Position numbers and translations under genes: made by a program. From NCBI RefSeq assembly GCF_013408685.1, contig NZ_JACBZY010000001.1, forward strand, positions 2,294,001 through 2,358,000: a stretch of 64,000 bases of DNA, given 5' to 3'. Shown here one piece after another: positions 45,404 to 54,114 of this stretch. Numbering within the stretch: the first letter of the stretch is position 1; each line of letters opens with the position of its first letter. The notes beneath the pieces are model-generated. The model was given only the letters and a program-made list of their open reading frames with translations, searched no databases and was not told the origin of the DNA. Source of the stretch: Schumannella luteola (GTDB lineage Bacteria > Actinomycetota > Actinomycetes > Actinomycetales > Microbacteriaceae).

Positions 45404-46333
45404 ATGGTCTTCTACGTCATCCGCCGAATCCTGCAGGCGATCCCTGTACTCATCGGCACCACGTTCCTCATCTACTTCCTCGTCTTCGCGATGCCGGGCG
45501 ACCCGGTCGCCGCGCTGTTCGGCGACAAGCAGCCGAACGCCGAGCTGCTCAAGGCGCTGCGTGAGCAGTACCACCTCAACGAGCCGTTCATCGTGCAGTA
45601 CCTCTACTACCTGCGCGATGTCGTCACCGGCAACTTCGGCACCTCCTTCTCGGGGCAGTCCGTCAACGCCGTGCTCGCCGACACGATCCCCGTGACCGCG
45701 CGACTCGCGCTCATGGCCGTCATCCTCGAGATGATCGTCGGCGTCGCCATCGGCCTCGTCGCCGGCCTGCGCAAGGGCAAGCTCTTCGACCTCAGCTCGC
45801 TCGTGGTCAGCCTGCTCTTCCTCTCGGTGCCGATCTTCGTGATCGCCTTCATCGGCCAGTTCGGCCTCGGATTCAAGCTCGGGCTGTTCCCGACGACGGT
45901 CGGCGCCGACGCGTCGATCCCGCGACTGCTGCTCCCGGCGATCGTCCTCGCGGCGAGCCTCGTCGCCGTCAACATCCGCCTCACCCGCGGATCGGTGATC
46001 GAGACGCTCGGAAACGACTTCGTGCGCACCGCCTTCTCGAAGGGGCTCTCGCGCGGCCGCGTCATCCGCGTGCACGTGCTGCGCAACTCGCTCATCCCCG
46101 TGACCACGCAGCTGGGCGCCGACTTCGGCATCCTGCTGGTCGGCGCGACCGTGACCGAGGGCATCTTCAACGTGCCCGGCGTCGGTCAGACCCTGTATCA
46201 GGCGATCATCCGCGGAGAACGACCCACCGTCGTGTCGTTCGTCACCGTGATGGTGCTGTTCTACCTCGTGGTGAACATCGTCATCGACCTGGTCTACGCC
46301 GTTCTCGACCCGAGGATCCGCTATGTCAAGTAA
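45404..46333 (+). CDS. oligopeptide ABC transporter permease (DppB/OppB-like)
   Basis: A 309-residue membrane protein with six membrane segments. The N-terminus FYVIRRILQAIPVLIGTTFLIYFLVFAMPGDP is the DppB/OppB start. The cytoplasmic EAA loop that contacts the ATPase is VIETLGNDFVRTAFSKGLSRGRVIRVHVLRNSLIPV. It ends in VNIVIDLVYAVLDPRIRYVK, as is usual. It overlaps the second permease by 11 bases. The two should form the channel of a peptide importer. Confidence 0.94.
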   Translation: MVFYVIRRILQAIPVLIGTTFLIYFLVFAMPGDPVAALFGDKQPNAELLKALREQYHLNEPFIVQYLYYLRDVVTGNFGTSFSGQSVNAVLADTIPVTARLALMAVILEMIVGVAIGLVAGLRKGKLFDLSSLVVSLLFLSVPIFVIAFIGQFGLGFKLGLFPTTVGADASIPRLLLPAIVLAASLVAVNIRLTRGSVIETLGNDFVRTAFSKGLSRGRVIRVHVLRNSLIPVTTQLGADFGILLVGATVTEGIFNVPGVGQTLYQAIIRGERPTVVSFVTVMVLFYLVVNIVIDLVYAVLDPRIRYVK

Positions 46334-47282
46334 CACCGTGCCGCGCCGGAGCGCGGAGCACTTCGTCGCGCCCGTCAGCGAGACCCCGGTCGCGGCGATC
46401 GACCAGGTCAAGCTCGATGACAAGCGCAGCAACCTGTGGACGGATGCCTGGCGCGACCTGCGTCATCGCCCGCTGTTCTGGGTGTCCGTCGCGTTCATCC
46501 TGCTCTTCATCGTCGTGGCGATCGCGCCGGGCCTCTTCACCCAGGTGCCCCCGAACGCGCAGTGCGTTCTGGGCAACAGCAACGGAGCGCCGACGGCTGA
46601 GCACATCCTCGGATACACGAAGCAGGGCTGCGACGTCTTCTCGCGCATCGTCCACGGCGCCGGAGCCTCGCTCTCGGTCGGCTTCCTCGTGATCGCGATG
46701 TCGGGCATCACCGGCGCGCTGCTCGGATCGATCGCCGGCTTCTTCGGCGGGTGGGTCGACAGCGTGCTGATGCGCCTCGGCGACATCTTCTTCTCGATCC
46801 CCTACATCCTCGCGGCCGTCGTGATCATGTCGGTCTTCGCCGCCTACGTGAACGTCTTCGTCATCGCCCTGGCAATCGGCGCGTTCACCTGGCCGTCGAC
46901 CGCCCGCGTCATGAGGTCGGAGGTGCTGCGCGTGAAGAACTCCGACTTCGTCATGGCCGGCACCGCGCTCGGTCAGAGCCGCATCGCGCTGATGTTCAAG
47001 CACGTGCTGCCCAACGCGATCGCCCCGGTCATCGTCGTCACCACCCTGTCGCTCGCCGCGGCGATCACCGCGGAGGCGACCCTGTCGTTCCTCGGCGTCG
47101 GACTGCCGGCCGGCGTCATGTCGTGGGGCAACGACATCTCCGACGCGCAGACCGACCTGCGTTCCAACCCGGCGACGCTCATCTACCCGTCGATCGCGCT
47201 GACCATCACGGTGCTCAGCTTCGTGATCTTCGGTGAGATGCTGCGCGAGTCCCTCGACCCGAAGGCGCGTGCACAGCGATGA
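46323..47282 (+). CDS. oligopeptide ABC transporter permease (DppC/OppC-like)
   Basis: A 319-residue membrane protein. A cytoplasmic tail of about 40 residues leads into WRDLRHRPLFWVSVAFILLFIVVAIAPGLF. A DppC-type outer loop follows (HILGYTKQGCDVFSRIVHGAGASL, with TKQGCD where most members have TDxxGRD), and then the EAA loop RVMRSEVLRVKNSDFVMAGTALGQSRIALMFKHVLPNAIAPV. The end, FVIFGEMLRESLDPKARAQR, is typical. It overlaps the ATPase gene by four bases. Confidence 0.94.
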   Translation: MSSNTVPRRSAEHFVAPVSETPVAAIDQVKLDDKRSNLWTDAWRDLRHRPLFWVSVAFILLFIVVAIAPGLFTQVPPNAQCVLGNSNGAPTAEHILGYTKQGCDVFSRIVHGAGASLSVGFLVIAMSGITGALLGSIAGFFGGWVDSVLMRLGDIFFSIPYILAAVVIMSVFAAYVNVFVIALAIGAFTWPSTARVMRSEVLRVKNSDFVMAGTALGQSRIALMFKHVLPNAIAPVIVVTTLSLAAAITAEATLSFLGVGLPAGVMSWGNDISDAQTDLRSNPATLIYPSIALTITVLSFVIFGEMLRESLDPKARAQR

Positions 47283-49003
47283 CCGACCAGCGAACCCCTC
47301 TGCTCGAGGTCAAGGACCTCGAGGTCACCTTCCGCACGCAGCGCGGTGAGGTGCGGGCGCTCAACGGCGTCAACTTCACGATCGAACACGGCGAGACCGT
47401 CGCGATCGTCGGCGAGTCCGGCTCGGGCAAGTCGACCACCGCGGCCGCGATCATCAACCTGCTGCCGGGAACCGGCAAGATCAGCGCCGGTCAGGTGCTG
47501 TTCGAGGGCAAGGATCTGGCTCAGGCGTCGCGGACGGAGCTCGAGGACATCCGCGGCAAGGAGATCGGCTTCGTGCCGCAGGATCCGATGTCGAACCTCA
47601 ACCCCGTGTGGTCGGTCGGCTTCCAGGTCGAGGAGACGATCCGCGCGAACGGCGTCGCCACGAGCGCGCGCGAGGTCAAGAAGAAGGCCGTCGAGGTGCT
47701 CAAGCAGGCCGGCCTCGAGGACGCGGACAAGCGCATGCGCCAGTTCCCGCACCAGTTCTCCGGCGGCATGCGCCAGCGCGTGCTGATCGGCATCGGTCTG
47801 TCGGGCGACCCGAAGCTGCTCATCGCCGACGAGCCCACCTCGGCGCTCGACGTGACTGTGCAGCGCCGCATCCTCGACCACCTGGGCAGCCTCACCGGAG
47901 ATGCGGGCACCGCGGTGCTCTTCATCACCCACGACCTCGGCCTCGCGGCCGAGCGCGCCGAGAAGCTGATCGTCATGTACAAGGGCGACATCGTCGAGGC
48001 GGGGCCGTCGATCGAGGTGCTGCAGAACCCGCTGCACCCCTACACGCAGCGTCTGATCGCGGCGGCGCCGAGCCTCGCCTCGCGCCGCATCCAGGCCAGC
48101 GACAAGAAGCTGGGCGATCTCACGCACGCCGACCAGTCGCTCGGCGACAGCGTCGACCTGATCTCGGCCGCCGAGGAGCGCGCCGAGCACCTCGCCGCGA
48201 ACCCGACCGAGTCGGTCATCCAGATCAAGGACCTGACGAAGGTCTTCAAGATCCGCACGGGCGGCTTCCGCAGCGTCGACTTCACCGCGGTCGACAAGGT
48301 CAGCATCGACATCAAGAAGGGCACCACCACGGCGCTCGTCGGCGAGTCGGGCTCGGGCAAGTCGACGGTGGCGAAGCTGCTGCTCGGCCTCGAGAAGGCG
48401 ACCTCGGGCTCGATCTCGGTCAAGGGCCGCGACATCACGACGCTGAGCGGGCGCGAGCTGTTCGGCCTGCGTCGCACGATGCAGCCGGTCTTCCAGGACC
48501 CGTACGGCACCCTCGACCCGTTGGTCAACATCGGCAACACGATCGCCGAGCCGCTCAAGATCCACAAGGTCGGCGACCGCGACTCGCGTCGTGCCCGCGT
48601 GACCGAGCTGCTCGACCAGGTGGCGCTGCCGACCGCGTTGGCCGACCGCTACCCGAACGAGCTCTCGGGCGGTCAGCGTCAGCGTGTCGCCGTCGCTCGC
48701 GCGCTCGCGCTCAAGCCGGAGATCATCGTGCTCGACGAGGCCGTCTCGGCGCTCGACGTGCTCGTGCAGGCGCAGATCCTGCAGCTGCTCGCCGAGCTGC
48801 AGAGCGAGCTCGGGCTCACGTACCTCTTCATCACCCACGACCTCGCGGTCGTGCGCGTGATCGCCGACAACGTCGCGGTCATGCAGAAGGGGCGCATCGT
48901 CGAGGCCGCGTCGACCGACCAGGTCTTCGAGTCGCCGCAGCAGCAGTACACGCGCGATCTGCTCGACGCGATCCCCGGAGCCGGCATCAAGCTCGGCGTC
49001 TGA
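47279..49003 (+). CDS. dual oligopeptide ABC transporter ATPase (DppD-DppF fusion)
   Basis: A 574-residue protein with two complete nucleotide-binding domains. The first has Walker A GESGSGKST (45-53), signature FSGGMRQR and Walker B LLIADEPTSALD. The second has Walker A GESGSGKS (355-362), signature LSGGQRQR and Walker B IIVLDEAVSALD. Between them lies a helical linker of about 50 residues. Unlike the ATPase of the neighbouring system it has no CPFxxRCP cysteine motif in either half. It powers the importer encoded just upstream. Confidence 0.95.
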   Translation: MTDQRTPLLEVKDLEVTFRTQRGEVRALNGVNFTIEHGETVAIVGESGSGKSTTAAAIINLLPGTGKISAGQVLFEGKDLAQASRTELEDIRGKEIGFVPQDPMSNLNPVWSVGFQVEETIRANGVATSAREVKKKAVEVLKQAGLEDADKRMRQFPHQFSGGMRQRVLIGIGLSGDPKLLIADEPTSALDVTVQRRILDHLGSLTGDAGTAVLFITHDLGLAAERAEKLIVMYKGDIVEAGPSIEVLQNPLHPYTQRLIAAAPSLASRRIQASDKKLGDLTHADQSLGDSVDLISAAEERAEHLAANPTESVIQIKDLTKVFKIRTGGFRSVDFTAVDKVSIDIKKGTTTALVGESGSGKSTVAKLLLGLEKATSGSISVKGRDITTLSGRELFGLRRTMQPVFQDPYGTLDPLVNIGNTIAEPLKIHKVGDRDSRRARVTELLDQVALPTALADRYPNELSGGQRQRVAVARALALKPEIIVLDEAVSALDVLVQAQILQLLAELQSELGLTYLFITHDLAVVRVIADNVAVMQKGRIVEAASTDQVFESPQQQYTRDLLDAIPGAGIKLGV

Positions 49004-49021
49004 GGCGCGAGTCGATCCGAC

Positions 49022-49060
49022 ACGAAGGCCCCGCATCCGATGAGGATGCGGGGCCTTCGT
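49022..49060 (+). terminator. strong terminator, GGATGC-type
   Basis: A perfect 17-bp stem (49022-49038 with 49044-49060) around a five-base GATGA loop, 18 bases after the ATPase stop. Its inner arms are GCATCC and GGATGC, as in the terminators at 1664 and 4541. Confidence 0.85.
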
Positions 49061-49174
49061 CGTGCGCGGGGTGCAAGGTGCGGGGTGCGGGCGGCGCTGG
49101 ACACATGCGATGCGGCGGCGCGGCGGGTGCGGCGATGCGGCGATGCGGCGCCCGGGCGTACGTCGGAGCGGGTC

Positions 49175-49819
49175 TCAGGCGGCGACGGCCGGGATGAGCA
49201 GCAGGAGCAGCACGACCGTGACGGCGGGCACCCACCAGTCGACGCGCACGACGACCCCGGCAGCGAATGGCGCCGGTCCGGCAGTCGTGACCGAGGCATC
49301 GTCGGTGACGCCTGCCCGCTCGTCCCGTTCCGCCGCGGCGGCGAGCCAGCGGTCGATCACGAGGTGCGTCGGCGGCAGCGCGGCCCGCCCGGCTCGGCTG
49401 TTCGCGGCGCGCAGGCTCTGATCTTCGGCGACGGCGCGCGGCGCCCGGTCGAGACCGGCGGCCGGCGCGCCCCACGAGCGCACCAGGCGGCCGTCGACGA
49501 GGTGCGCGCGCAGCTGGTAGCGGCTCTCGAGGTGATCGATCGCCGCCCAGGGCAGCTCGAAGCGGCGCCACACGTTGACGACCTCCAGCCGGTCGCGGCT
49601 GACGACGACGCTCGGTCGAACCAGCACGGCGAACAGCAGCCAGGCGACGAGCAGGATCCACGGCAGGGCGCGCAGCGCGACGCCCCACTGCCCCCGCACG
49701 ATCGCGTCGCCGAGCAGGAAGAGCCCGACGGCGACGACGACGCCGACGAGCCAGATCGAACTGGGGGAGCGCAGCACCAGCCGCTCTCGCGAGCGGCGGT
49801 CGGCGGCGGAGTCGGTCAT
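49175..49819 (-). CDS. PH domain-containing membrane protein
   Basis: A 214-residue protein with two N-terminal membrane segments (about 23-41 and 47-66) and then a bacterial PH-like region (VVVSRDRLEVVNVWRRFELPWAAIDHLESRYQLRAHLVDGR). A third membrane segment lies at the C-terminus (WWVPAVTVVLLLLLIPAVAA). It is a type common in actinobacteria with no assigned function. A CAGGCT box 7 bases before the ATG fits leaderless transcription. It sits between the two oligopeptide systems; the 110 bases on its 3' side are GC-rich with short GCGGCGAT repeats. Confidence 0.75.
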   Translation of the reverse strand: MTDSAADRRSRERLVLRSPSSIWLVGVVVAVGLFLLGDAIVRGQWGVALRALPWILLVAWLLFAVLVRPSVVVSRDRLEVVNVWRRFELPWAAIDHLESRYQLRAHLVDGRLVRSWGAPAAGLDRAPRAVAEDQSLRAANSRAGRAALPPTHLVIDRWLAAAAERDERAGVTDDASVTTAGPAPFAAGVVVRVDWWVPAVTVVLLLLLIPAVAA

Positions 49820-49867
49820 GGCATCCAGCCTGGCATGCCGTGACTGCGCGACCGGTGCGCCCCGAGG

Positions 49868-51937
49868 TCAGACGGCGACGTCGAAGCGCTCCTCCTCGGC
49901 CCAGTGGCAGCGCACCTCGCGGTCGTGCACCGACCGGGCTGCCGGATCCTCTTCGGCGCAGCGCCGCTGACGATCTTCGGGCAGCAGCTTGTAGAGCGGG
50001 CAGCGGCTGCGGAACGGGCACCCGGTGATCTCGTCCAGCGGCGAGGGCAGGTCTCCCTGCAGCAGCACCCGGCTGCGCGTGCGCTCGACCTGCGGGTCGG
50101 GCACCGGCACCGCCGAGAACAGCGCCTGGGTGTAGGGATGCCGCGGGTCGCTGAAGATGAGTTCGGCGGGCCCGTACTCGACGATGCGGCCGAGGTACAT
50201 GACGGCCACGTCGTCGGCGATGTGCCGCACGACGGCGAGGTCGTGGGCGACGAACAGATACGACAGCCCGAGCTGCGCCTTGAGATCTTCGAGCAGATTG
50301 AGCACGCCCGCCTGCACCGAGACGTCGAGCGCCGAGACGGGCTCGTCGAGCACGAGGATCTTCGGCTCGACGATCAGCGCGCGGGCGATGCCGATGCGCT
50401 GCCGCTGGCCGCCCGAGAACTGGTGCGGGTAGCGGTTCGCGAAGCTCGGCTCGAGGCCGACGAGCTCGAGCATGCGCGCGACGCGGCGCAGCTGCTCGTC
50501 TTTCGGCACCCCGGTGACGGTGAGCGGCTCGGCGATGATGTCCTGCACCGACATGCGCGGGTCGAGCGAGGCCATCGGGTCCTGGAACACGATCTGGATC
50601 TCGCTGCGCAGCTTGCGCCGGTCGGCCGCGCTGAGCGTCGCGGTGTCGACGCCGTTGACGGCGATCGAGCCGAACTGCGCCTTCGCGAGCTCCATGAGCT
50701 CGAGGATCGTCGTCGTCTTGCCCGATCCCGACTCGCCGACGAGTCCGAGGGTCGTGCCGCGGTCGATCGAGAAGCTGACGCCGTCGACGGCCTTGACGGT
50801 GCCGATGCGGCGACGGAACACCGTCCCCTTCATGACCGGGAAGGTGCGCTTGACGTCGCGCAGCTCGACCACCGGCGCCGACTCGACGCGGGCCACCGGG
50901 GCGGCTTCGACCTCTTCCGGCCGCGGGAAGATGTCGGGGCGGCGCAGGCTGCCCGAGGCGATCTCCTCGGCGCGGATGCAGGCCGCGCTGTGATCAGCGG
51001 CGCCGGCGACCGGCAGCAGCGCCGGCTCTTCGCCGCGACAGGCGGCGAAGGCGGCGGGGCAGCGATCGGCGAAGGGGCATCCCTTCGGCACCTGGGTCAG
51101 CAGCGGCGGGCGCCCCTCGAGCGGCACGAGGCGCTCCTCACGCGGTGCCGCCATGTTCGGCATCGAGCGCAGCAGGCCGATCGTGTACGGCATCGCGGGG
51201 GCGGCGAAGAGCTGATCGACCGGCGCCTGCTCGACGATGCGCCCGGCGTACATCACCGCGACGCGGTCTGCGTTGCCGGCGACGACGCCGAGATCGTGGG
51301 TGATGAGCACGACGGCGGCGCCGGTGATCTCCTTGGCCTTCTGCAGCACCTCGAGGATCTGCGCCTGGATCGTGACGTCGAGGGCCGTGGTCGGCTCGTC
51401 GGCGATGATCAGCTTCGGGTCGTTCGCGATAGCGATCGCGATCATGGCGCGCTGGCGCATCCCGCCCGAGAACTCGTGCGGGAAGCTGTCGACGCGACGC
51501 TGCGGATTCGGGATGCCGACGACGCCGAGCAGTTCGACCGCGCGAGCGCGGGCGGCCTGGTTCGAGATCGACCGGTCGTGCAGCTTGAGGCCCTCGATGA
51601 TCTGCTGCCCGATCGTGTACACGGGGGTGAGCGCCGAGAGCGGATCCTGGAAGATCATCGCGATCTCGCTGCCGCGGATGCGCGAGAGCTGCTTGTCGTC
51701 GAGGTCGAGCAGCTCGCGGCCGTCGAAGCGGATGCTGCCCGAGACCTGCGCGCTCGACGGCAGCAGGCCCATGACGGCGGTCGACGACACCGACTTGCCC
51801 GAGCCAGACTCGCCGACGATGCCGAGGAACTCGCCTCGGTTCACCTCGTAGCTCACGCCGCGCACGGCGTGCACCTGCTGTCGCTGACCGCCGAAGGTGA
51901 CCCGCAGGTCGTCGACGCGGAGAAGAGGCTCAGTCAC
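49868..51937 (-). CDS. dual oligopeptide ABC transporter ATPase (DppD-DppF fusion) with cysteine motifs
   Basis: A 689-residue protein with two nucleotide-binding domains. The first has Walker A GESGSGKS (42-49), signature FSGGMRQR and Walker B LIIADEPTTALD. The second has Walker A GESGSGKT, signature FSGGQRQR and Walker B ILVLDEPVSALD. After each domain there is an oligo_HPY tail with a cysteine motif: VPKGCPFADRCPAAFAAC in the first and ITGCPFRSRCPLY (with a later Cys) in the second. In related peptide importers such cysteines have been seen holding an iron-sulfur cluster. Its start overlaps the upstream permease stop by eight bases. Confidence 0.95.
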   Translation of the reverse strand: MTEPLLRVDDLRVTFGGQRQQVHAVRGVSYEVNRGEFLGIVGESGSGKSVSSTAVMGLLPSSAQVSGSIRFDGRELLDLDDKQLSRIRGSEIAMIFQDPLSALTPVYTIGQQIIEGLKLHDRSISNQAARARAVELLGVVGIPNPQRRVDSFPHEFSGGMRQRAMIAIAIANDPKLIIADEPTTALDVTIQAQILEVLQKAKEITGAAVVLITHDLGVVAGNADRVAVMYAGRIVEQAPVDQLFAAPAMPYTIGLLRSMPNMAAPREERLVPLEGRPPLLTQVPKGCPFADRCPAAFAACRGEEPALLPVAGAADHSAACIRAEEIASGSLRRPDIFPRPEEVEAAPVARVESAPVVELRDVKRTFPVMKGTVFRRRIGTVKAVDGVSFSIDRGTTLGLVGESGSGKTTTILELMELAKAQFGSIAVNGVDTATLSAADRRKLRSEIQIVFQDPMASLDPRMSVQDIIAEPLTVTGVPKDEQLRRVARMLELVGLEPSFANRYPHQFSGGQRQRIGIARALIVEPKILVLDEPVSALDVSVQAGVLNLLEDLKAQLGLSYLFVAHDLAVVRHIADDVAVMYLGRIVEYGPAELIFSDPRHPYTQALFSAVPVPDPQVERTRSRVLLQGDLPSPLDEITGCPFRSRCPLYKLLPEDRQRRCAEEDPAARSVHDREVRCHWAEEERFDVAV

Positions 51938-52847
51938 GGTTGGCTCCCGAGGTCGGGTCGATGGCGTCGCGGAAGGCGTCGCCGAGCAGGCTGGTCGCGA
52001 GCACCGTCGCGACGAGCGTCGCGGCGGGGAGCAGGAACAGCCACGGGCGGGTCACGGCGGCGCCGCTGTAGCCGGCGAGCAGCGATCCCAGCGACACGTC
52101 CGGCGTCTGGATGCCGAACCCGAAGTAGCTCAGCGTCGACTCGAAGATGATCGCGGCCCCGACGCCGAGGGTGGCGTCGATGATGAGCAGCGAGGCGACG
52201 TTGGGGATGATGTGGCGGCGGATGATCGTGAACGGCTTCACGCCCATGTACCGCGCCGCCTTGACGAAGTCGCGTTCGCGCAGCGACATCGTCTGACCGC
52301 GCACGACGCGGGCCATGACCATCCAGCTGAACACCGCGATGAGGAGGACCAGCGCGACCCAGCTCAGCTGCTTGAAGACGGGGCTGATGAGAACCAGGAT
52401 GAAGAACGAGGGGATGACCAGCAGCAGGTCGATGACCCAGACGATCACCCGGTCGACCACGCCGCCGAAGTAGCCGGCGATCGCGCCGACGAAGCCGGCG
52501 ATGAGCGTCGCGAGCGGCCCGGCGATGAGGCCGATGATGATCGACTTCTGCAGCCCGACGAGGGTCTGGGCGTAGATGTCCTGTCCGATGTCGTTGGTGC
52601 CGAACCAGTGGCCGTTTCCGGGAGGGGCGCCGAAGGCGAGCACGTCGGAGTCGGTCGCGTTGAAGGGCGCGAGCAGCGGGCCGACGAAGGCCCAGAGCGT
52701 GATCAGCGCGAGCACGATCGCGCCGATCCAGGCGCGCTTGGCCGAGAAGGTGCGGCGCAGCACGCCGTGCCGGGTGTCGGCGGGGGTGGAGGCGGCGGAG
52801 TCGGCCTCGGTGTCGACGGTCGTGGTCGTCGGGTCGATCGACGTCAT
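51930..52847 (-). CDS. oligopeptide ABC transporter permease (DppC/OppC-like)
   Basis: A 305-residue membrane protein with a Thr/Ala-rich cytoplasmic tail (1-30) and six membrane segments. Landmarks are RTFSAKRAWIGAIVLALITLWAFVGPLLAP, the outer loop HWFGTNDIGQDIYAQTLVGLQKSI, and the EAA loop MSLRERDFVKAARYMGVKPFTIIRRHIIPNVASLL. ATG at 52847 overlaps the stop of the first permease (ATGA). It belongs to the second peptide importer. Confidence 0.94.
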   Translation of the reverse strand: MTSIDPTTTTVDTEADSAASTPADTRHGVLRRTFSAKRAWIGAIVLALITLWAFVGPLLAPFNATDSDVLAFGAPPGNGHWFGTNDIGQDIYAQTLVGLQKSIIIGLIAGPLATLIAGFVGAIAGYFGGVVDRVIVWVIDLLLVIPSFFILVLISPVFKQLSWVALVLLIAVFSWMVMARVVRGQTMSLRERDFVKAARYMGVKPFTIIRRHIIPNVASLLIIDATLGVGAAIIFESTLSYFGFGIQTPDVSLGSLLAGYSGAAVTRPWLFLLPAATLVATVLATSLLGDAFRDAIDPTSGANRD

Positions 52848-53830
52848 CAGACCCTCACTCTCGGGTCGAGGGCGGCATAGAGGAAGTCGGCGAGGGTGCC
52901 GGAGATGAGCACGAGGATGGCGGTGAACAGGATCGTCCCGGCGCCGGCGTTGATGTCGTTGTTGCCGATGCTCTGGATCAGGTACTCGCCCATCCCGTGC
53001 CAGCTGAAGGCCAGCTCGGTCACGCTCGCGCCGGTGAGCACGAGGCCGAAGGAGTAGGCGAAGAAGGTCGACATGGGGATGAGGGCGACGCGCACGCCGT
53101 GGCGGAACATCGCCGAGCCGCGGGTGCGCCCCTTCGAGCGGGCCGTGCGGATGTAGTCGGCGCTCATCACGTCGAGCATCGCCGAGCGCTGGTAGCGCGA
53201 GTACGACGCGACAGCGATCAGCGTCAGCGTGATGGTCGGCAGCAGCAGGTGGATGAGCCGGTCGCCCAGCTGGGTGAAGAAGCCGCCTTGCAACCCGGGT
53301 GTGTATTCGCCGGTGAAGTTGATCAGCTGGGTTCCGGCGGCGCCATTGAGCCCGGTCGCGAGGATCATCAGCACGACCGCGATGACGAAGGTCGGGGTCG
53401 CGAAGACCACGAACGAGGCGTAGGTCGTCACCTGGTCCGAGGCCCGGTACTGGCGTACCGCGCCCCACACGCCGATGAGCACGCCGATGACGGCGCCGAG
53501 CACGGTGCCGATGATGAGCAGCCGCAGGCTCGTGCCCGAGCGGGCGAAGATGTCGGCCGTCACCTCGGTGCCGCGCGTGCTGACGCCGAGCGAACCGGTG
53601 GTCACGAGGTGGGTGATCCAGTTGCCCAGACGCACGAGAAGCGGCACGTCGGGGTTGGCGCCGAGTCGATTCAGCGCGGTGTCGATCGCGGCCTGCGGAA
53701 CCGGGGGATTCCGACCGAGGAACCGGGCTTCGGGATTGAGGGTCGAGCTGATGAGCAGGTAGCCGAGAACCGTGGCGACCGAGGTGAGGGCGATGTAGTT
53801 GAGCAGCCTCTTGAGCAGGAATCCAGCCAC
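52847..53830 (-). CDS. oligopeptide ABC transporter permease (DppB/OppB-like)
   Basis: A 327-residue membrane protein with six membrane segments and the EAA loop SAMLDVMSADYIRTARSKGRTRGSAMFRHGVRVALIP. The first outer domain is longer than in the other system's permease. The GTG start has AAAGG about 8 bases upstream. It heads the minus-strand operon permease-permease-ATPase and is divergent from its likely binding-protein gene, 284 bases away. Confidence 0.94.
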   Translation of the reverse strand: MAGFLLKRLLNYIALTSVATVLGYLLISSTLNPEARFLGRNPPVPQAAIDTALNRLGANPDVPLLVRLGNWITHLVTTGSLGVSTRGTEVTADIFARSGTSLRLLIIGTVLGAVIGVLIGVWGAVRQYRASDQVTTYASFVVFATPTFVIAVVLMILATGLNGAAGTQLINFTGEYTPGLQGGFFTQLGDRLIHLLLPTITLTLIAVASYSRYQRSAMLDVMSADYIRTARSKGRTRGSAMFRHGVRVALIPMSTFFAYSFGLVLTGASVTELAFSWHGMGEYLIQSIGNNDINAGAGTILFTAILVLISGTLADFLYAALDPRVRV

Positions 53831-54114
53831 ATCTCGCCTTTCTCAACGGCACGCCCGTCGCCTCGTCGCGACGCGTAAAACCTACCGTCTGCTCGGGGAA
53901 TCGACGACGCCAGCGGGTTCGCCGCGCCGTCGCTCAGTCTCGACAGCCATCGTTTCAGGGCTGTTTCCCCGATGGTTCAGCAACATAACAAAACGTCATC
54001 GGCCGTGGGTCTACCCCCGCTCGGGGTGCATAGTGTTCGGAACGACCCGCTGGAGCCGCGCCGATCGCGTGCGCCCGGCATCGGGTCGGGGCATCCATCA
54101 CGAAAGGATCATCC
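53831..54114. promoter_or_regulatory. divergent promoter region of the second oligopeptide system
   Basis: Leftward, TAGGTT (53884-53879) would give a leader of about 40 bases. Rightward, TAGTGT (54031-54036) or the overlapping CATAGT is the likely -10 box. ACCCC-CGCTC-GGGGT (54013-54027) lies just before it, where a repressor could act. Further up, ATCGTTTC (53949-53956) and GTTTCCCC (53963-53970) repeat the motif found before the first oligopeptide operon, inside a CCATCG/CGATGG inverted repeat (53947-53952, 53970-53975). Confidence 0.6.
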
